Positions 20,528 through 31,183 of a stretch of 64,000 nt of DNA are shown here, piece by piece. A program made the translations under genes and the position numbers. This DNA is from Trichomonas vaginalis G3 (taxonomy: Eukaryota > Parabasalia > Trichomonadida > Trichomonadidae): positions 7,812,001 to 7,876,000 of the forward strand of contig NC_067203.1 of the NCBI RefSeq assembly GCF_026262505.1, written 5' to 3'. The stretch's first letter is position 1. Every line of letters starts with the position of its first letter. A model generated the notes under the pieces. The model was not told where the DNA came from, did no database searches, and saw only the letters and a list, made by a program, of their open reading frames with translations.

Positions 20528-20553
20528 GTCAAAAAAAAACTTTACAAATTTTA

Positions 20554-21834
20554 ATGAGTCAGGAAATTGTTCTGAACTACGAATATATTGGCTCACATAT
20601 CAAAGATTATATTGAAGCGGATAATCTCTTCAGTACATTCGAAGTAGAAGATATCGAATCAATCATGAAATTCGCGAATTTAACACCTGATGAGTTCAAT
20701 TCTCTTCTTCAGCAATCTCATTCTGTCATTTCAGCACATGAGTTGTATACTTGCACTCGAAATGCAAATATTTCAATAAACAACTTACAAGATGCCATTT
20801 CAACACTTAAATCAGTTCAAAAGTACATGAATATGCGAATCTTCGAAGGAATTATTGGCATTTTAGAACAATTGCAAAAGGATCAATCCATTACAACAAA
20901 TAAAATCGAAAAACTTCAAGCAGATTTAAATCAGATCCAAAAAGAAAAAGAAAACGTTGAGAAAGAGATGCAAACTCTTCACTCTCAACCCAAAGAGAAA
21001 GAAGGAAACGATTTACCAAAAGAATTTCTTTCGAAAATTTCCGAACTTAAAAATTCCAAAAATTTCAAACAAATCTACAAATTCTTTGAAGAAATTTCAG
21101 AAAAAGGAAATCAAAAAATGATGCAAAAAGCATGTGACGAAGAACTTTGGAAAAAACAAGATGATGGTTATGGTAGAAATGTACTTCATTATGCATCTTC
21201 ACAAGGAAATCTGAGACTTGTTAAATCTCTCATTGAATGTGGCTGTGACAAAGAAATCAACAGCAAATTTGGTGGTACAGCTCTATACTGGGCATCAAGA
21301 TATGGTAAACTTGAAGTTGTTCAATATCTTATCTCAGTTGGAGCTAATAAAGAAGCAAAGGATAATTATGGAGATACTCCACTCATTAAGGCATCAGAAT
21401 ATAATAAACTTGAAGTTGTTCAATATCTTATCTCAGCTGGAGCTGATAAAGAAGCAAAGTCTAATAATGGAAATACTCCACTCATTTGTGCATCATTAAA
21501 TGGTTATCTTGAAGTTGTTCAATATCTTATCTCAGTTGGAGCTAATAAAGAAGCAAAGGATAATAATGGATGGACTCCACTCATTTGGGCATCAAAAGGA
21601 GGTCATCTTGAAGTTGTTCAATATCTTATCTCAGTTGGAGCTAATAAAGAAGCAAAGGATAATTATGGATATACTCCACTCATTATTGCATCATATACTG
21701 GTAAACTTGACGTTGTTCAATATCTTATCTCAGTTGGAGCTAATAAAGAAGCAAAGGATAATTATGGAAAAACAGCACTTTATTATTCGGGAGGAGCAGT
21801 AAGAGAATATTTATTATCAATTGCAAGAAAATAA
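20554..21834 (+). CDS. ankyrin-repeat protein (MSQEIVLNYEYIG family), intact
   Basis: 426 residues from the ATG at 20554, preferred over 20488 because the paralogues share MSQEIVLNYEYIG as first conserved Met. Regions: helical N-terminal part (about 1-120), charged coiled coil (about 125-170, LQADLNQIQKEKENVEKEMQ), about seven ankyrin units, and a closing helix REYLLSIARK. This is the only copy of the family here with no stop, frameshift or element in it. The repeat DNA is almost identical from unit to unit, and the unit number differs from the copies at 11133 (about ten) and 35136 (about six). Likely a protein-binding scaffold of unknown target. Confidence 0.85.
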   Translation: MSQEIVLNYEYIGSHIKDYIEADNLFSTFEVEDIESIMKFANLTPDEFNSLLQQSHSVISAHELYTCTRNANISINNLQDAISTLKSVQKYMNMRIFEGIIGILEQLQKDQSITTNKIEKLQADLNQIQKEKENVEKEMQTLHSQPKEKEGNDLPKEFLSKISELKNSKNFKQIYKFFEEISEKGNQKMMQKACDEELWKKQDDGYGRNVLHYASSQGNLRLVKSLIECGCDKEINSKFGGTALYWASRYGKLEVVQYLISVGANKEAKDNYGDTPLIKASEYNKLEVVQYLISAGADKEAKSNNGNTPLICASLNGYLEVVQYLISVGANKEAKDNNGWTPLIWASKGGHLEVVQYLISVGANKEAKDNYGYTPLIIASYTGKLDVVQYLISVGANKEAKDNYGKTALYYSGGAVREYLLSIARK

Positions 21835-21905
21835 TTTCTTGATATATTTGGTTATTATCTCTCAACCATTGTTGCAAAAGATAAAGTTAATATAAATAAA
21901 CTGAA
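21835..21905 (+). repeat. shared 3' flank of ankyrin family
   Basis: The sequence after the stop (TTCTTGATATATTTGGTTAT onward) matches the flank after the copy ending at 36319 and the solo remnant at 7338-7513. Similarity ends shortly after a TTAA at 21887-21890. Confidence 0.6.
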
Positions 21906-23083
21906 TTTTTCTGAATAACGCTTACAAATTATGAACATTTATATAATACATGCAAATGATATTATTTAAATCTTCTAATTTTCAGATTCAAAAATTGAAT
22001 AATATTATACCCATGAATTATCAATTAAAAGAATTTGTATGTCATTAATTGGTGTTTAAAATAATTTGATATAATCCACCAAACTGTTTTGTCAGAATTT
22101 CAATATCTTAATACAGTCCGGTGGTTTCTCGCGTGTTAAGACCTGGCTGGCGTGTTAAGACGATAAATTCAAAATTGAGAACTTTGGCAAAAATTTTCGT
22201 GGAATCATTTTTGGAAATATATTTGATAATATTATAAATAATAATATTTCATAAATTTGCAAAATTGTGTCAAAATTTTCCATCATGAGCATCTAATGGT
22301 GCATGTAGCAGACTATATTGAATTAGGATTAGAACACATAATATTTTTGGGGATTAGAAAATCACTCATCATTAATAGAATTTTAGTTTTCCCTTTATTA
22401 AGATATTGAAAATCTGACAAAACAGTTTTGGGGCTGTTGGATTATATCAAATTATCTTAAACGTTAATGAATGACATTCAAATTCGTTTAATTGATAATT
22501 TGTTGGTATAATATTATCCAATTTTTTGGATCTGGAAATTAGAAGATTTAAATAATATCACATTCTTATTCAATCTATGTGCTCATAATATGTAAGCGTT
22601 ATTCAGAAAAATAGATGATAATAGAATTATCACATTTATTTCGATAAGTTATGATAAACCATAGTGAAAAAAGCAAGGGATAAACACTAATCATGTGTTA
22701 TTCTTCCTAAATACCCATTTATTTCCATTCTTTATGACTAAATTGCATGTAATCAATGTTTTGTTACGTCAATTAACAACAGTTTGTAAATAATTTGTAC
22801 TATATTAGTATGTATGTTCATAATATAAGGAAAAATAGCAAAGTACGATTATGTCAAAAAAGTTAACACGCCAGCCAGGTCTTAACACGCGAGAAACCAC
22901 CGGACTGTAATAAAGGGAAAACTAAAATTCTATTAATGATGAGTGATTTTCCAATACCCAATAAATATTATATGTTCTAATCCAAATTCAACGTAGTCTG
23001 CTACATGCACCAATAGAAGCTCATGATGGAAAATTTTGACATAATTTTTCATATATATGAAATATTATTATTTATAATATTAA
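21906..23083. repeat. repeat X, outer copy split by the TIR element
   Basis: 21906-22113 and 22908-23083 are the two halves of one repeat. An inverted copy of the joined halves lies inside the inserted element (about 22232-22612). For example, TCTGAATAACGCTTACA near 21912 matches TGTAAGCGTTATTCAGA near 22600 inverted, and ATTCTATTAATGATGAGTGA near 22930 matches its complement near 22365. Confidence 0.7.
22114..22907. mobile_element. 794-bp element with 45-bp perfect TIRs starting CAGTCCGG
   Basis: 22114-22158 and 22863-22907 are perfect 45-bp inverted copies, beginning CAGTCCGGTGGTTTCTCGCG. Each inverted repeat holds the direct repeat GTGTTAAGAC twice. Flanks are TA on both sides. Comparison with the uninterrupted inner copy of repeat X suggests the duplication may be five bases (TAATA). 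The CAGT start and TA flank are Tc1/mariner-like. No transposase is encoded. Confidence 0.8.
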
Positions 23084-23089
23084 GCATGT

Positions 23090-23810
23090 CGGTTTGGGCA
23101 ATTCTTTTGCATTTTGGGCAATACTTTTGGAAAATTTTCCTCGAAAATTGAGCCTAGAAGGCTCAAATTTCGCGGTCAATCAAAAACTAAAATAGGCATG
23201 TTATGGAGCTCATATATTCTTCTTGTTCCTAAAAAAATTGCAATTTTTTTGCATTCTCTTTTATATATAAAGTTTATTGGAAATCAAATTTACTCATTTA
23301 CAATAAACTTTATTTGCATTTTAAAAAGGATGGATATAGAATTATTTAAATTCTCATGAAAGAATTCATAATATTGAGGATGATTGTTGTAGCAAAATTT
23401 TCTCAAAATCAACAAAATTGATCTTAAAGTATACGAAATTAGTCAAACTTATGATAAATCTTGAAATTATATATTATTTTTAGAAAATCCTCGTTTGCCT
23501 TTAAAATAACCCTTACAAATATGTTTATTGGCATTGTGTCTGACATATCTACCAAAGTATGCTATCTATGCGAACATCTAATTCAAATTACAGAGTTCAT
23601 GAATTATATTATCGATGGCTATTGATCTCATACATAAGGTTAACACAATTCTGAAGTTTCACCGATTATTGCAGGTGGGCAATTCTTAATAACGTCCAAT
23701 TGCCCAAAAAAGTTTAAGGCTGGGCAATAATGTAAACATTTCAAAAAAGCCAAAAAATCTCATAACGTACTATTGCCCAAATTTTATTGCCCACGGGCAA
23801 TACTTCAGTG
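23090..23810. repeat. cluster of GGGCAAT / ATTGCCC motifs
   Basis: At least seven occurrences in both orientations, grouped at the two ends of a 720-bp interval (about 23096, 23118 and 23676-23800), including inverted pairs. This could be a degenerate inverted-repeat element upstream of the CFAP54-like gene. Boundaries unclear. Confidence 0.35.
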
Positions 23811-24165
23811 AGCATAATATGATTATATATTTTCTGATAATTATATTCATATTAATGCAACATTCCTGAAAGTTCAATCTGAAAGCAGATTTGAAGAGAA
23901 ATCAAATTATGAAATTAACAAATGTAGATGATTTATGTGATTTAAGTAAAGATATAGAACATATGCATCAAGCCAAGTAATTTATACCTATAATAAATTC
24001 ATGTCTTATGACCAAAATTCCTTCAAAATGAGTATTTTTGTAATTTTCCTCTGAATTCAATACTTTACACTATTTCCCACGTGGCCAATATTTCTTCAAA
24101 AATAGACAACCTTTTGGCAATTGCGACATGCTTATTTTTTTCGTTCGAAAAAAATCCGTTATTCT

Positions 24166-27100
24166 ATGACTTCTGCATCAGGAGAAGCAACGCAGAAGCT
24201 CAAAGAGATCAATGAAACAATACAGAGAGATTTCAAATACGATCCCAATCTCCTCTTTGTTGATACATTCGAAAGAATCTCTTCAAACTTGAATCAAATT
24301 TTCAATCTCATCAAGGAATTAAATAATGACGAACAAAATTATTGGATTATCTATAATATGTGCATTACAGTCCTCCCAATATGCGAACGCTTAATTTTTG
24401 CAGGATATTCAGATCATATTCTCGAATTATTGTTAAATATTTACAGAGAAGTTTCATCGAATCTAATCTTCATTACATCTCGATATGTTCCTCTTAGAAT
24501 GAAATTTTTCTCAATAATTTGTTTGGCTTTTGCAAATACTCAAGAAACGCGCGAAAAAGATGCAGAAACATTCATCACTACATTCAAAAACGAGATGATC
24601 GGATACAAACAGCTCGAAGAACAAAATGTCAGTGGATTATCTGAACAAATTACAGTTTGCACAGGAGAAACGATGACATACGAGCAACTTTATGCATCAG
24701 TTTTCAACATTATTGAGTTAATTTCTGTTCATTTTACTGCATCAGAAGATCTTAATTTAGATAATTCAAATTCTACTCACAGACAAGATAAAAAGGCTCC
24801 TAAAGCTCAAAAAGGCAAAGGTAAAGATGAAACACCGCCACAGCAAATTGTTCTACCAAACAAAAGAGTTGTCGAATTAATTTCAAATTCTTATTCATCA
24901 AAAGGCTCCAAGAACGATTTTGCAACAAAATACTCACAATTACCACAATCTTGGATGAATCCAGATTGCAATTTTGGTCCAGCTCTTCTTCACAGAATTT
25001 TATTTGCATTTCTTAAATCCAAAGCCCAAATTGATTCAATTGAAGGTCTCAAAGAAACATTTCCAGATGATCCAGTTATAAATACAGCCATGGCTCTCAA
25101 AAATAACGACTGGGCCGAGATCGGAAATATCTTATACAAATTAACCAAATCAGACATCCAAGAAGACCTTGTTTTCTACAATTCCCTTGCATCTCAACTC
25201 TGGCGCAAGTACTCCAAAGGCGAAATCACCGATGTTCTCCCTTTAAGAGGTGCATTGAAAATTTTTGTAAATTCTCCATCTCCTTGTCCAATGCAAGTTT
25301 CATTAATTGCCTTGAAGCTTGCCTGGTACTTTGATAGCCAAAAGGATTACGATCAAGCCATGCAAGTTTCAGAAGACGCTCTTTCTGTTATTGAGAATTT
25401 TCGAGACATTTTCGCCATCAGAAAATCCGAAAAAATCATTTCTTCGAACAAAATCCCATGTAAACCACTCGATAACAACTTTATACTTTTCGAGAAGTGG
25501 TTGGAATGTTTGCATGTCGATGTTTTGACGATTCTTTTCCGTTCAAAATTGAGTTTTGGTTTGGAAATGGAATCAGAAACAGCGAAGCAAGATTTTGCAA
25601 ACGAAATCGAAGAAATGAAGAAAGAAAGAGAGAAAACACGCGAATTATATGGTAAGCTTTCTCTTAAACAACAGCAGCATTATGATGAAACAATCACAAG
25701 ACAATTTAAACCTCCAAATCATTCAGAAGGAGTTGAAAATGAGCTTTTGGAGAGATTTAAATCAAACAACATGGCAAAAGCAATTTTATACATCCAAATG
25801 TCTTTCTTCAGGCCATCGAAAGCAGGTGTTTTCCTTGAGAAAGCAAGGAATTGCTTAAACGATGCCATTAAGCAAGAAATTTCTTTTGCAAGTCCAATTG
25901 TTTACATCAATAGAAATGAAGCTGCTTTTGTTTACACAGGAAATCAACAAAATGCAAAAACAATTGCATTATATGGTAAAGAATCAAATAATGCAACATC
26001 GTTTGGTCTCACACTTGCTAACACTGCTTTGCAAGGTACAGGTATCAAACAAGATAAAATTGAACCATTAATCGTTACAAATTTGAAGCCAAATTATTCT
26101 TATACATTTGGTTTCGCTGCTTACGACGCAAATGATGAGATTATTGATACAATTACGGATATATTCACTTGCACGACATGCCACCATTTGTCTACAGAAC
26201 TCATATGGTCATACATCGCTTCAGCAGCTTTCCAACTCAAAGATAACATTTCCTTCGACCAAAGTTTATCAACTTTGTTAACAACTTTTTCTGATGTCCC
26301 TCAAAATTCTGATGAGGCACTTTTCTTTAAGAATTCAAATCCGTTCAATCGCTTCTACTTGAAACCATTTACATTTAATTCTCCTGCTCCTCTTTTGCAG
26401 GCCTTTTCAACTGCATTAATCATGGCCGCTCGTTTATTCTCAAACAAACCATTGCATGCTACAGCTTTTCACAAAATTGCTTTGGAATTATCACAAGTTC
26501 TTGGCAACCAGCAGTTAACATTACAGATTTGTTATGAGATGTTCACAATCTTGCAGCCAATCTTAGTTAACTCATACCACGCGAGATGGGTTATTCATCC
26601 TTTGTTGTTCATTATTACTGCATTGAAATCGAACAAATCAACACAAAAAGATCAAGTTCATCAGGACATAATTTCTCGTGCAAGTTTCGCTTTGGACAAT
26701 GCTTTCGTCAACTTGTACCAAGAGAAACAATTAAGTGTCTTCGTGATGAACTCCATTATTGAAATGCCTCCAAATCCAATGCGATCAAGCTTCATTATGT
26801 TTGCAAGCAGATATCATTTGCTTGAAAACTCAATTCAAGATTCATCTTTGCCATTGGCTGCTGCGGATTTATTCAGGCAATCAGCTGAAAAATCTCATGA
26901 TGACTTGTTTGCCAAGTACAAACAAGATCCAGGATATCTTTGCAGTGCTGCTTATCTAGTTGCAAATGCTCATAATGATGGATTACTTGCACAAGGAATT
27001 TCATGGTCAAACACTGCTTTAGAACATGCGAAAACTCTTTTAGATGATGACAAAAAGGACAAAAAAGGAAAAGCAAAGGAACAAACTAAAGCAAAGCAAG

Positions 27101-30100
27101 CGAAGAAACCTGTGAAAAAGGATAAGAACGCTTCAACACAAGGAAGTAGTGAAGATGTCGCTTCTGTTGCTGCTGCAAGTAAAATCCAAAGTTGCTGGAT
27201 GAAATACAACAATTTAATGAAGAATTTGAAGAAGTTTAATGACGCAAACAAGTATAGATGTGCGTTAAACATGTTGAATGCCATGTGTATGATAGAACAA
27301 GAATCATCTACAACATCGACATCAACAGCAGCAACAACAGAAAGAGGAAAGAAATCAAAATCGAAACCAAAGAAAGAAAAAGACCAGAAAAACCAAGAAA
27401 ACGAAGAAACGAAAGAACAAATCAATGATAACTCCATACAGATCATAACAATGCTTCTAAGAGCAATTGTTTTGGCTCAAAGATGTGGAGAAACAACTGT
27501 AATTCGAAGCTCAATTAATGTTTTGACAGATTTTGCCAGAAAATTAAATCAAGGATGTGGAGCTTTGAGCGGAGAGAAGCCATTCTTGGACATGGCAACA
27601 CATATATTGATCCAGATCATTCCTCTCGAAGAACAGACCTCGCAAACACTTGTTAGAGAACTTTTCTTATGCTTGTTAAGAGGAAATATCAATGTTACAC
27701 AGCATTTGATTGATTCCAGTTTATTAAATGCACAATGCACAAACAATTTATGGATGATCAATAGCAAGGAACTTCCTGAAGAACTTGCCAATGCACAGAC
27801 AGTTATACAAAGAAGAGAACCAGCAGAAAACATTTATTATCAAGCATCTGATTTACTTGATAAAATACAGACGAAATTGTTGAATGAAAATGATGTAAAC
27901 AATGCAATTAAAACCGTTGGAGATCTCGCAATTGGATTACAACATAAGCAAAGGTTATCAATGTCCTGCACATTGCTTAGAAGATTGGCTTTCATCTTGT
28001 TCGAAATGGGAGACAAAGAACAAGCAACATCAAGATTAAATGAAGCTTTAGAATGTCATTTTAGAACAATCAGAGTTTACGAAAAAGTTGACCAAATAAT
28101 ACAAGAAGACACAGAAGAGAAGTTCTATCAGAAGCATTCGTGGAGTGGCTGCCTTTCCATCTTCGCAACTTGCAGTCTCCTCGCAATGAACTCTGATAGA
28201 AACAGAGCAATGTTATACTCCAAATTGGCTTCTCATGCAATTTCGTCACTTTTTGCTGGTTGTCCATTGAATCCAACGAAATCAATTGACTTCGCCTGCT
28301 ACGAACCGAGTGAGATCATCCCTGGAATTGACATATTCTCAAGCTTAGATGCAAATCAGAGGTTGTTATTACCTGTTCCTGCTGATTACATGACAATTGC
28401 AATTACAAACCATTTGTCAAGTTTGTTGAGCTACGAAATGCACTTTGAGATGTTCAAACCATTGTCATTTGCTCGCCACTACTTCAGATTCATCTCAAGG
28501 AACCCTCAGTTGCTCGCAAGAACAAGAATAACAAGTGCAATCATCTGCGCAGAATTCGGTTTGCAAAAAAGTGCCATTGAAATCATGTCTGATGTTGCCA
28601 CGAATTTCGGAGCAACAAGAAGGACAAAGGAATACATTCCTACACCAACAACACTCAAGAGATTCGAGTTCTCCGAAACAGAGCCCGTTTATTCCCCAAC
28701 GAATCAAGAATGCGTCAGACAATTATCTTCTTCAACAACAATCCAACAAATTGCGGCAATGCATGGAATGCCAATTTCCGCGCAGTACGCAATTGCCGTC
28801 AGTCGTATTCTCCAAGCTTTCTACGAAACAAACGACCCAGAAAGCAGTTTGTCGCAAACAGACAACAAGCAGAACCAAAGCGCAAGAAGAGCAAGCCACA
28901 AGAAAGGCCATGCATCAAGAAAAGACAACAATAATGATGCAACGGCTTCTTCTTCATCGATGCCTGCAATTGACGCATTCGAGATGACCGTTAAATCTGC
29001 CAGCCAAATCATCACTGATTTACTCGCCAAAGAATTCAATCCAATGCAAAGTTTGATCAAAGCGGAGTTGAAATTCGAACTGGCGAACTTGAAGTTGATG
29101 ATGTGGTCATGGGAAGGAGCAATACAAGCTGCTAAAGAAGTCATCCAACAGATAGAAGAAATCGCAAAGGATCTGAACCAAATTCCTCAATCAATTTCCG
29201 ATCGACCACTTTATTTGCCGACTGGTTTATCAACACTTTCAACGGCAATTATCGGAAAAGCTGCTTTCAACATCCATGATTTGGCAACAGCTGAACAATT
29301 TGGTTCTCCTTACATCAAATCATTAGTTATGATACATAAAGCGGACACAGAATCAGCTGCAATTTTGTTATCTCAAATTGCTCTTTCAAAACCAGTAACC
29401 GCTTTTTATAGAGAACATATTTTATCATGTGGCCAATTAGCTACATTGTTCTGTTTCAACAAGAAACTTGTAGAAGTTTGTGCCTCGAAGTTACCACATA
29501 ATTTGAGGAACAAATTGCAACCGAATTTATTAATTGATTCGATTTGCAATGATGTCATGAAGTTCTACACAGATCAGCTCGGAATGTCATCAACAACAAA
29601 CAAATTCATAAGAGGAACACATCTTATTGTTCGTTTGATGTTGTTGTCAGCTGTTGTTCAAGCAAATTATGGAAATCCAGGAAATTCAGCTGCAATTATC
29701 CAAAATGCAATTGAAACAATGAAAACTAATTGTCCTTTCATCCATCACGGCTTGAACTTCCTTTTAACCGCAAATTCGGCAGCTGTTCAAATGAAATCGT
29801 TCATGTCGCAGTATCCAACATGCATCCAATTTTGGAACCAACCATTGAATCCATTAGCTGTTGATCCGATGTCTAAATATCCATTGGAAACAGTTAAATC
29901 AATACAAGGATTGTTGATGACATTGTTCAAATCCAATCCTGATTGTGTCGTTCATCCAATGAGTAACCAATGCTCTTTGGATCTTTGTTTATTGACTGGT
30001 TTGATAAATGATGATGAAAAAAGAGCAGAACAAACATTTGCAACTCTTAAAATGTCAACGAGTGTTAGATCTGCTGCAAGATTCATCCAATCAATCATCC

Positions 30101-31086
30101 AGACAACACCAGATACTGTTCCTCCTGCAAGCTGCCCAGTTAAACTTCTTAATGATAACAAAGACACAACGTTAAGAGGATTGGCTGCTGCTTATTATTC
30201 TCATGTAATTGAGCTTTTTCTTCCAATTTTCGATACAACGATATTAGAAGAAAGAACTCAATTCTTCTTCAGATGTTTCGAAGAACAATGTGCTTCATTC
30301 AAGGTAGATACTCATTTCGCAGCACAGCCAGATCAAGGAGAAATCACAGGCCAATGGTATTTTATCTCCGCCAATGTTGCAAAGACAGAAAACACGATGA
30401 CAAGCGATAACCAAACAATGGCAACTCGAACAAATGTTTCTATTCCTTCAGCTACAAGAACAATTGCTCAGATGACAACAGCAAGTAACACAGCGACTGA
30501 ATCAAGTTCAAGAAAGAAAGGTGGTCAATCATTCAGAGGAAATGTTTTCTTCTTCATGGGAATCGTCGTTGACGCAAGTATTAACAAAGGAAGCTTAGTT
30601 CCATTCATATTAGCCGGCCAACCAAATGAATTGAGGACTATTTGCGATGAATTGTCGGGAATCGGATTAGAAATGGATGAAGCGAAACGTGGTGAACAAA
30701 GTGATAAGGGCGAACAAGAAAAAGATGCTGATAAAGACAAGAAGAATAAAAAGAACCAGAAAATGAAGATAGAAACAAGCAGCACTACATCGAAGGAGAA
30801 TGTCAATATCCACTTGAAAGATGCAGAAAACAAGTGGATGATGACAATACATAAAGTACAAGCAGCACTTTCAAAGAGCTCAAGAATCATCTCTTCTATT
30901 TCATCACAAGGAGGAACAAGATGGCCTTCAGAGATGCACCCGAGTAATCTAGACATGGCAGTAAGCTCTTCTTTGTCAAGGATGTTCAATTCTCAGTTTG
31001 GAATCTACGAGAAAGTTCAGCCGATAACAGATTGGCTTTACTCTGAAATCTCTCCTGCAAAGAGTCAACCTTCTGCAAAACAATAA
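24166..31086 (+). CDS. CFAP54: CFAP54-like central-apparatus protein
   Basis: 2,306 residues from the ATG at 24166 (MTSASGEATQKLKEI); the frame is open slightly further upstream but without an ATG. The N-terminal block (about residues 50-130, NYWIIYNMCITVLPICERLI... and following) matches the conserved start of CFAP54, a C1d projection protein of the 9+2 axoneme needed for normal beating. The remainder is a long alpha-helical solenoid with TPR character, interrupted by low-complexity Lys/Glu/Gln tracts (near 220-240, 980-1010, 1060-1090, 1590-1610, 2190-2220). An IQ-like ASKIQSCWMKYNN lies near 1020. The stop overlaps TAAA, the usual trichomonad polyadenylation signal. A decayed inverted copy of the 3' part lies downstream at 31994-32185. 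Confidence 0.75.
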   Translation: MTSASGEATQKLKEINETIQRDFKYDPNLLFVDTFERISSNLNQIFNLIKELNNDEQNYWIIYNMCITVLPICERLIFAGYSDHILELLLNIYREVSSNLIFITSRYVPLRMKFFSIICLAFANTQETREKDAETFITTFKNEMIGYKQLEEQNVSGLSEQITVCTGETMTYEQLYASVFNIIELISVHFTASEDLNLDNSNSTHRQDKKAPKAQKGKGKDETPPQQIVLPNKRVVELISNSYSSKGSKNDFATKYSQLPQSWMNPDCNFGPALLHRILFAFLKSKAQIDSIEGLKETFPDDPVINTAMALKNNDWAEIGNILYKLTKSDIQEDLVFYNSLASQLWRKYSKGEITDVLPLRGALKIFVNSPSPCPMQVSLIALKLAWYFDSQKDYDQAMQVSEDALSVIENFRDIFAIRKSEKIISSNKIPCKPLDNNFILFEKWLECLHVDVLTILFRSKLSFGLEMESETAKQDFANEIEEMKKEREKTRELYGKLSLKQQQHYDETITRQFKPPNHSEGVENELLERFKSNNMAKAILYIQMSFFRPSKAGVFLEKARNCLNDAIKQEISFASPIVYINRNEAAFVYTGNQQNAKTIALYGKESNNATSFGLTLANTALQGTGIKQDKIEPLIVTNLKPNYSYTFGFAAYDANDEIIDTITDIFTCTTCHHLSTELIWSYIASAAFQLKDNISFDQSLSTLLTTFSDVPQNSDEALFFKNSNPFNRFYLKPFTFNSPAPLLQAFSTALIMAARLFSNKPLHATAFHKIALELSQVLGNQQLTLQICYEMFTILQPILVNSYHARWVIHPLLFIITALKSNKSTQKDQVHQDIISRASFALDNAFVNLYQEKQLSVFVMNSIIEMPPNPMRSSFIMFASRYHLLENSIQDSSLPLAAADLFRQSAEKSHDDLFAKYKQDPGYLCSAAYLVANAHNDGLLAQGISWSNTALEHAKTLLDDDKKDKKGKAKEQTKAKQAKKPVKKDKNASTQGSSEDVASVAAASKIQSCWMKYNNLMKNLKKFNDANKYRCALNMLNAMCMIEQESSTTSTSTAATTERGKKSKSKPKKEKDQKNQENEETKEQINDNSIQIITMLLRAIVLAQRCGETTVIRSSINVLTDFARKLNQGCGALSGEKPFLDMATHILIQIIPLEEQTSQTLVRELFLCLLRGNINVTQHLIDSSLLNAQCTNNLWMINSKELPEELANAQTVIQRREPAENIYYQASDLLDKIQTKLLNENDVNNAIKTVGDLAIGLQHKQRLSMSCTLLRRLAFILFEMGDKEQATSRLNEALECHFRTIRVYEKVDQIIQEDTEEKFYQKHSWSGCLSIFATCSLLAMNSDRNRAMLYSKLASHAISSLFAGCPLNPTKSIDFACYEPSEIIPGIDIFSSLDANQRLLLPVPADYMTIAITNHLSSLLSYEMHFEMFKPLSFARHYFRFISRNPQLLARTRITSAIICAEFGLQKSAIEIMSDVATNFGATRRTKEYIPTPTTLKRFEFSETEPVYSPTNQECVRQLSSSTTIQQIAAMHGMPISAQYAIAVSRILQAFYETNDPESSLSQTDNKQNQSARRASHKKGHASRKDNNNDATASSSSMPAIDAFEMTVKSASQIITDLLAKEFNPMQSLIKAELKFELANLKLMMWSWEGAIQAAKEVIQQIEEIAKDLNQIPQSISDRPLYLPTGLSTLSTAIIGKAAFNIHDLATAEQFGSPYIKSLVMIHKADTESAAILLSQIALSKPVTAFYREHILSCGQLATLFCFNKKLVEVCASKLPHNLRNKLQPNLLIDSICNDVMKFYTDQLGMSSTTNKFIRGTHLIVRLMLLSAVVQANYGNPGNSAAIIQNAIETMKTNCPFIHHGLNFLLTANSAAVQMKSFMSQYPTCIQFWNQPLNPLAVDPMSKYPLETVKSIQGLLMTLFKSNPDCVVHPMSNQCSLDLCLLTGLINDDEKRAEQTFATLKMSTSVRSAARFIQSIIQTTPDTVPPASCPVKLLNDNKDTTLRGLAAAYYSHVIELFLPIFDTTILEERTQFFFRCFEEQCASFKVDTHFAAQPDQGEITGQWYFISANVAKTENTMTSDNQTMATRTNVSIPSATRTIAQMTTASNTATESSSRKKGGQSFRGNVFFFMGIVVDASINKGSLVPFILAGQPNELRTICDELSGIGLEMDEAKRGEQSDKGEQEKDADKDKKNKKNQKMKIETSSTTSKENVNIHLKDAENKWMMTIHKVQAALSKSSRIISSISSQGGTRWPSEMHPSNLDMAVSSSLSRMFNSQFGIYEKVQPITDWLYSEISPAKSQPSAKQ

Positions 31087-31183
31087 ACATTTCAGATAAT
31101 TATTTTTCTTTTAAATATATCCTCTACTATTTTCCCTTCATAAAATTTCCAAATAATTTTATTGAGTGAATTTTATCATAGAA

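Noticed and set aside
20488-20553. Upstream ATG at 20488 as start of the second ankyrin gene
   Set aside because: The extra 22 residues are encoded by flank sequence that spans the TTAA joint and are not shared by the 35136 copy.
24121-24165. Fifteen extra N-terminal codons for the CFAP54-like protein
   Set aside because: The frame is open but begins without an ATG; the first ATG is at 24166.
30525-30989. Antisense frame of 154 residues within CFAP54
   Set aside because: It mirrors Lys/Glu-rich coding DNA and gives a Phe/Leu/Ser-rich product without domains. The 31986-32183 frame is the same shadow in the decayed copy.
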